Translations under genes and position numbers: made by a program
The notes under the pieces: generated by a model
Databases searched by the model: none
What the model saw: the letters and a program-made list of their open reading frames with translations, nothing else
Told to the model about the DNA's origin: nothing
Part shown: positions 57,945 to 64,000 of the stretch, in pieces
Layout: each line of letters opens with the position of its first letter
Position numbering within the stretch: position 1 is the first letter of the stretch
From: Panaeolus papilionaceus
Lineage: Eukaryota; Basidiomycota; Agaricomycetes; Agaricales
Length of the DNA: 64,000 bases
Direction: 5' to 3'
Assembly: GCA_015501605.1 (NCBI GenBank)
Contig: JADNRZ010000018.1
Span: forward strand, 868,001-932,000

Positions 57945-59030
57945 GACACCATTTAGGGTGATCTATATATCGTTAGAAAGCTATTTAAAGCCTTTATAAG
58001 ATCCCACCATCCGATCTGCCAAATTATACCAGCAACCCAGCAGATCAGGTTCGCTTTTTCCGCTTTTTTAGCCCCTATTCCCCCTACTACAATATTTCCT
58101 CAATATTGCTTCGCTTTGTGCACCAATTGGGGGGGATATATATACCATTAGAAAGGTATACACTATATCTATCTATTCATGTGGTCCAATCTGCCAAACG
58201 TGGCTACAGAAGCAGCAGATCTGCTCTGGTTATTGTGCATTAATTAAATGAGCCCCTATTTACAAATCAAATCTTCGTCCTGATCAGGAATATCAGTGTG
58301 ATGTCATTGATCCCAATTAATCTCATCAATCCTCATTAATTAGCTTCGCTTTTTTGGGAAATTGGCATCACTGATCTGCTCTCAGGCACAAATGACATCA
58401 CACTAATTAATGTTCCTCCTCCACCATTATTGCAGCATTTATTCCACCGCTTTTTTGGCCTTTTATCCAACATATCTATATCAATAGAAAGCTACAGCTG
58501 CCTAGTATTTGAATATGAATTTTATTTATTTAATTTCTTGCAGGAGATCACCCAAAACAGCTCCGCTTTTTTGATAATCAATTGCCCCTATTTATTAATA
58601 GCATTAATACTGCTGCATTTTCCACCGCTTTTTTGGCACCTTTTCTGCACACCATACATACCAATAGAAGGCTATAAGTGTCTAGTTTAAGAATCTGCCC
58701 TTATATCATCACTATCCTCACTGGGGATTGCACCATTCAATTTCGCTTTTTTGGTAATTAAATTAGCCCCTATCTTTAATGACATTTCTTTGTGCACCAT
58801 TTATATTTATTCCCTTTATTATTTTAATTGACATGTATATATCACTGGAAAGCTACAATCGTCTACTTTCAGAATCTGAAAACAGAATGGAAATGTTGTG
58901 CTTTTGGAGGAAGCAATTGCATTTCGCATTTTAGGTACTGGAGCGTGGGAACATCCCTTGATGTTCCTTCTCCTCCTCCCCCTCCGCTTTTTTGGCCTCA
59001 TTCCTCCACTCCCTCTGCAGCTATCACCTG
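57945..59030 (+). repeat. Degenerate satellite-like units of about 178 bp in the left arm
   Basis: Four sequence blocks recur in the same order: a TATAT-rich lead, (T/A)TAGAAAGCTAY, CGCTTTTTTGG and AGCCCCTAT. The TAGAAAG-type block stands at 57974, 58149, 58485, 58665 and 58846 (spacings 175, 336, 180, 181), so one unit is missing or too diverged. CGCTTTTTT occurs at least seven times on this strand of the arm. Confidence 0.6.
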
Positions 59031-59035
59031 AAACT

Positions 59036-60234
59036 TTGTAAACCCCTTCACAAACATTATTCAATGGCTCTCACCGACCCAATAGTGAAAATACACCCAT
59101 CTTGCATTCCATCAGCATATTATATATATTCACTTAAATTGCTAAAAAAGCGCACCAAAATGTAATGCTTCTGTATGATGTATGCCAGTAAATGATATAT
59201 CTATATTAATATTGCATACTGGGGTTCTGAAATCCAATGCAAGTGCATTATATATCCCCTATTTGCATGTAGTATTAGCAAAATGGACAGTTCTGTTAGT
59301 CTGGACTCCTGTGGCTTTTTCCATTAGTATTTCACTTCATATATACATCTCTAGCATTGTCTAAGCGTTCATATACACCATATTTAATGTTCTACACAGC
59401 CCACCACCTGATATATTGTGCCACATTTGTAATACTGGCCATATATATATGTGGGCCTTAAAATATACCATTTTGCAATTTACCATACCTAGCACATTTT
59501 TATACCTAATAAATGGTAGAAAAGGAATATAATAACTATAGTTACACAATGCAAAAAACCCTAAGTGATTTGGACAAGTGTAGCCATCTCTAGGTTGAAA
59601 ATGGTGTACAACCACCATAGTTGATGCTTGGTGTTTTAAGAATACACAAGATCACCACTACATCAAACTCTTTCAGACGCTTTTTTGAGGCTCTACCCTT
59701 CCACAATCATCCAAATCACTTCAAACCTTTTGTGAACGTTACATATCATGTCTCACCATCTATCTGTATCCTCTGATTAAAATATTTTGTCTCTGATCCT
59801 CTGTCATAAGCTTATCAGTGGAAATTTAAACGATTTTGAGACCTCCTCAGAATCCTTTGGGGGTGGGCTACTTTTGAAGGCACAATTAAAGCGTCCTCAG
59901 AACAGTCTGGAGCATGTAAAAGCGGTCAATATTCATGAAGATATTCACAAATTACTATTCTGCATACCCTGAGGTAGTATTTGATGTTTTCTATTCTGTT
60001 ACTTGAACTTTTGACGTGGTTGAGTGTCAAGTTCAATGCTATTTCATTCAGTGAGCAATATTCAAAGATTTTTGCAGAGGTAGAGGCCCCAAAAGAACAT
60101 ATTATTGGGTATATGTGGCGAAAATATGGTATTTTGATATGTAATTGGTGAATAGAATAAGTGGAACAATATCAATTTGTATATAAGCGGAGATATGGAC
60201 ATATATATAAGATATACAAAGGTGTGCCAGATTT
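59036..60234. other. Central unique segment (loop) of the foldback element
   Basis: About 1.2 kb, AT-rich, without a recognisable gene. CGC-T6 type blocks (AAAAAAGCGC near 59147, ACGCTTTTTTGAGG near 59679) also occur here, so the unit array may once have extended inward. Confidence 0.45.
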
Positions 60235-61320
60235 CAGGTCAGTAGCTGCAGAGGGAGTGGAGGAATGAGGCCAAAAAAGCGGAGGGGGAGGAGGAGAAGG
60301 AACATCAAGGGATGTTCCCACGCTCCAGTACCTAAAATGCGAAATGCAATTGCTTCCTCCAAAAGCACAACATTTCCATTCTGTTTTCAGATTCTGAAAG
60401 TAGACGATTGTAGCTTTCCAGTGATATATACATGTCAATTAAAATAATAAAGGGAATAAATATAAATGGTGCACAAAGAAATGTCATTAAAGATAGGGGC
60501 TCATTTAATTACCAAAAAAGCGAAATTGAATGGTGCAATCCCCAGTGAGGATAGTGATGATATAAGGGCAGATTCTTAAACTAGACACTTATAGCCTTCT
60601 ATTGGTATGTATGGTGTGCAGAAAAGGTGCAAAAAAGCGGTGGAAAATGCAGCAGTATTAATGCTATTAATAAATAGGGGCAATTGATTATCAAAAAGCG
60701 GAGCTGTTTTGGGTGATCTCCTGCAAGAAAATAAATAAATAAAATTCATATTCAAATACTAGGCAGCTGTAGCTTTCTATTGATATAGCTATGTCCATAT
60801 AAAAGTGCCAAAAAAGCGGTGGAATAAATGCTGCAATAATGGTGGAGGAGGAACATTAATTAGTGTGATGTCATTTGTGCCTGAGAGCAGATCAGTGATG
60901 CCAATTTCCCAAAAAAGCGAAGCTAATTAATGAGGATTGATGAGATTAATTGGGATCAATGACATCACACCAATATTCCTGATCAGGACGAAGATTTGAT
61001 TTGTAAATAGGGGCTCATTTAATTAATGCACAATAACCAGAGCAGATCTGCTGCTTCTGTGGCCACATTTGGCAGATCGGACCACATGAATAGATAGATA
61101 TAGTGTATACCTTTCTAATGGTATATATATCCCCCCCAATTGGTGCACAAAGCGAAGCAATATTGAGGAAATAATTGTAGTAGGGGAATAGGGGCTGAAA
61201 AAGCGGAAAAAGCGAACCTGATCTGCTGGGTTGCTGGTATAATTTGGCAGATCGGATGGTGGGATCTTATAAAGGCTTTAAATAGCTTTCTAACGATATA
61301 TAGATCACCCTAAATGGTGC
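60235..61320 (-). repeat. Mirror copy of the 178-bp unit array in the right arm
   Basis: Reverse complement of the left-arm array, with AAAAAAGCG, ATAGGGGCT and CTTTCTA blocks at corresponding distances. Several small indels relative to the left arm, for example AAAAAGCGGAGCTG near 60694 where the left arm has one more A. Confidence 0.6.
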
Positions 61321-61864
61321 CCAGAGCGGTGCAATATTGAGCAGGATACTGTTTGGGCCAAAGATAGGGGCTTTTCAAGTGACCCATGTAAAAAACATTT
61401 TTTTAAGGTCGATGGGGATCATATGCGGAAGGCTGCGTTCAAAATTTCAGCCCAATCGGAGCAAAAATGAGCGCGCTATTGCGATTTATATTATTTTTTC
61501 GATTTATTTTGATTTGTGTCTGGCTCTGAGAGAGTATTTCCTTAATTGCTCGCCAACCACTCATCCCCCCACCCCGAAAATACCCATTCCGGGATCCTGA
61601 TTTTTTTCTCTACACCCCCATACCCATATCATATCTATCCGACAACATTTGCCCAACCCCCACCCAGCCAGATAAGCCCCAAGCCCCTATCCAGCATCCC
61701 TCCATCCTTCCCCCCTATCCCCAACACCCCTACCCATCCTCCTACCCCCAGAGGTTCACCTATATCTATCCCTATACCCCCTATAATAGTCCCCCCCCCC
61801 CCTCCACCCCATCCTAAACCCTATCGCAACAACAGCAGGTCTTTTGTGCTCACTAGCACACTGT

Positions 61865-62326
61865 GAACCCAGCCAAGGGGTTATTGACTCTCTTGAGTTG
61901 GGTGGGCTTCAAAAATCCACCCTGGACTGGGGGTAGGGGAAAGGGGTTTAGGGAAGGAATTACGAAACCCCTCCCTATGTGAGGAATTTACAATGTTGTG
62001 CTCCAGGGGTTTTCTAAACCTCTCTTTTCGTAAGGAATTTACTTACAGGTGTTCAAAGGGGTCCAGTGGGGGAATCATAAGACTCATCAAGCCCCTGTCA
62101 AAAAGAGGATTAACCTGAGACTGAGTCTAGTGTGTAAACCGAGCTTGTTCTAGTCCAGCGAAGGCATTGTATCTGAGAATTTGTTGTGAAATTCAATGAG
62201 CTGTGATTGAGTTCAATAAATTTCACGCTGTGGGGTAGCACAAGTAAAAATAGGCATGATGAATAAATAGATTTAACAGGCAAGGGGATACAACTTGGAA
62301 TGTGAATAAATAAGCGAAAATTCTAG
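61865..62326. other. Spacer between the foldback element and the transposase gene
   Basis: About 460 bp. Rich in GGGG and CCCC runs up to 62100, then AT-rich. It is downstream of the transposase stop and could hold one terminus of that element, which was not identified. Confidence 0.4.
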
Positions 62327-63965
62327 TTACGCCCCCTGGTCCTGGGAGTGATCAACGAATGTCCATTGTCCTCTGTCCCAAACACGACCCACAAGACACT
62401 GAATGGTGGAAAGATCGATAATTTCCTTGTGGCCCAGTTCTTTAAAAGTGGTGAACTCCCCTTCATTGCCCATTTCAGCGCAAAGCTGAACGAGCGCCAA
62501 GATGAGCCTTGCATTGCGGCCAATATTCAGCATAGGGTTGTGTGGTACATCTAAAATTATAATCCGTAGAAGCCAGCCAAAGTATGTGTGCTCCTCAAAT
62601 TCGGGGGGAGCCAAGGCGGTGCGTGCTTTGCTATCCGTAGTTTGGATATACTGAAAGGCATTCAATATGATTAAGCTAACTGATCAGGCCCCGAACCAAG
62701 TGCTCACCTTAATGAAGGTAGAATTGTGACTATCCTCACACTCCAGTCTAAGTTCCTGGGCTGTGATCAAGTCCCCTTCTTTTCCAATCAGGACTCGGCC
62801 ATATTGCAAAACTGCATCATTCAACAGGAGGTGATTTCAGTACATAGCTTTCGTAACTTTCCTGCCACTGCTGACCCAATAGTGCGTGACAAAGGAGATC
62901 CAGATGAGTGATTTGATGTTGTCGGGCAGTATCTCCTGTCGTTCAGGAGATAGCAAACGGAACTTTTTATCTAAATGAATAAAATGAGTACCAAACTGAT
63001 CAAATTATCAAATTTAATCACAACTCACAGTCTCGTTGTAAGTCGCGATATAACACCTTTCTCTTCTTGTCTTGGGTGCCCAAATCCAAATCCTCTTCTA
63101 CATCATAGATTAGCCGAATCTGTTCAGGCTGAGACATAGCAGTGACAAAGTTACTGATGGCCATGTAGGGAAAACGGCAACTGCGAATTGCAGGAAGTAA
63201 AACATTGCAGTGTCTTTCCATGGGAAATGCCCAGTATCCCCCTGGCGGCCCTGCAACACGAATTCCCCAGGCGATGTGAAGGAGGGCATGGATAGTCAGA
63301 GGGCATGCAGAGAGTCTGTCTGGGTCACGTCGGTAATAAAGTCTAATCATGATAAGCCTTAAATATCATTCTATAGCACAGTTTTGGTAGATTACATACC
63401 TTTCATAGTCAACAACCCACTTTTGAAATCCTTTTTCCAGTTGCTCAACCTCGTCCAGGGTGATTTCACAATCAAGGCAGATCAACAAGAGGTTGACGAG
63501 ATCCATGAAGTGGTGGTAGTATTTCGGTTGCTCCCATCGTCCCTGAAGAACAATTGGAGCAATGAAAAGGGTCCAATTAGAGTACATCTCAGCAGTCATG
63601 AAGTATTGTTGATTTGCGATGTTCGGTACTGGGGCTCCAAATGCCGAAGGGATTGTACATGCAGATGCTGCTGTGGATTTGCCAACTTCTTTCCAGATGT
63701 GTGGGGCGATAACATACAGCATGTTGTGGTGATCCAGACCTTTAAACTCGCCAGTCCAAAAGAGAATGAGATTCGGAATGAGATTTTCCCAAATGAGATG
63801 CATGAAATCAAAGGGGAATGATGTTGGAAAGGAGATCGAGGAGAGACTGGCAAGAAGAGGTGTCCCTTTGACACCGTATTCCTTCGAAAGGTTGTTACGT
63901 TCTGTTTTAGTCCTTGCTTGTTCGACAGTGGTCACCTGCTCCAGAAACTGAGTATGTGTACGCAT
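62327..63965 (-). CDS. Plavaka/CACTA-type (Tnp2-like) transposase, C-terminal part, partial
   Basis: Coding sequence enters from the right edge; the N-terminal half is outside the window. Recognisable family text: SFPFDFMHLIWENLIPNLIL, FKGLDHHNMLYVIAPHIW, TIPSAFGAPVPNIANQQYFM, WTLFIAPIVLQGRWEQPKYY, CPLTIHALLHIAWGIR, GYWAFPMERHCNVLLP, and the C-terminal IQCLVGRVWDRGQWTFVD before the stop at 62327. Introns separate 63366 from 63350 and the pieces between 63018 and 62665. Fungal elements with this transposase are grouped as Plavaka within the CACTA-like superfamily. Frames look open across the visible exons, so the copy may be only mildly damaged, but the DDE catalytic part cannot be fully judged. 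Confidence 0.75.
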
Positions 63966-64000
63966 GGGTAAGGCTGATGGCTTGTAACTGGTAGCATTTG

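Larger units (their letters stand above)
57402..61864. mobile_element. Foldback element with arms of about 1.63 kb
   Basis: Left arm 57402-59035 and right arm 60235-61864 are reverse complements with few differences, around a 1.2-kb central segment. Outer ends: CACAGTG at 57402 and CACTGTG at 61858-61864, with the next bases CTAGTGAGCACAAAAG shared after a 2-bp indel. Segments checked along the arms match nearly base for base: the G-rich block near 57480 with the C-rich block near 61790, GGATCCCGGAATGGG near 57668, and the inner end at GAGGGAGTGGAGG. Flanking trinucleotides (TTC, AAC) are not a target duplication. No transposase lies inside; open frames in the arms are mirror copies of Pro-rich low-complexity text. 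The CACAG-type terminus would fit a CACTA/Plavaka-related origin, and a Plavaka-type transposase is next door, but mobilisation is inference. Confidence 0.8.

Noticed and set aside
58828..59031. Identical 67- and 88-codon frames in both foldback arms (also 60172-60438)
   Set aside because: Mirror copies by palindrome; they cross the repeat units and show no family or splice signals.

Overview
The window looks like chromosomal DNA of an Agaricomycete (Basidiomycota). Nearly every gene is split by short GT-AG introns of about 50-65 bp. The gene families are typical of mushroom-forming fungi: FunK1 protein kinases, DUF6533 multi-membrane-span proteins, SPT5-like elongation-factor relatives and a Plavaka/Tnp2-type transposase. 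Splice joins were made by eye from frame continuity and family similarity, so exon edges are predictions.

Region by region. 0-6 kb: 3' part of a deoxyribose-phosphate aldolase gene, a poorly resolved 3.3-kb stretch with two related small peptide-coding segments, and a MYND zinc-finger gene. 6-11 kb: a FunK1 kinase gene, then about 2.4 kb without a visible gene. 11-17 kb: a DUF6533 membrane protein, a tandem chromodomain protein, squalene synthase (ERG9) and a small basic protein divergent from it. 17.7-22.7 kb: a cluster of P-loop GTPase domains; three lie in tandem on the plus strand and appear to be one gene, one lies on the minus strand, and a tRNA-Val(AAC) sits between them. 23-27 kb: RNase H2 subunit C and a molybdenum-cofactor-sulfurase-like PLP enzyme. 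27-32 kb: a FunK1 fragment with a damaged catalytic loop, a hypothetical gene and a second DUF6533 gene. 33-36 kb: an ER protein disulfide isomerase ending in HDEL, and a secreted protein with two tandem homologous domains. 37.8-42.5 kb: an NTO1/BRPF-type chromatin reader. 43-46 kb: a second full-length FunK1 kinase.

46.7-50 kb holds a full-length aminopeptidase P whose catalytic and metal-binding residues are mostly replaced. To its right the character of the DNA changes. CpG becomes rare, genes thin out and repeats dominate: a TA-flanked MITE-like element, an SPT5-like gene, a G-rich minisatellite, a roughly 4.5-kb foldback element with arms of about 1.63 kb, and a Plavaka/Tnp2-type transposase cut by the right edge.

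The housekeeping genes (DNA metabolism, sterol synthesis, ER folding, chromatin) are interleaved with lineage-expanded families and show no operon-like functional grouping. The most unusual objects are the triple G-domain GTPase with intron positions conserved across its repeats, the apparently catalytically dead aminopeptidase P, and the foldback element built from a degenerate repeat of about 178 bp.
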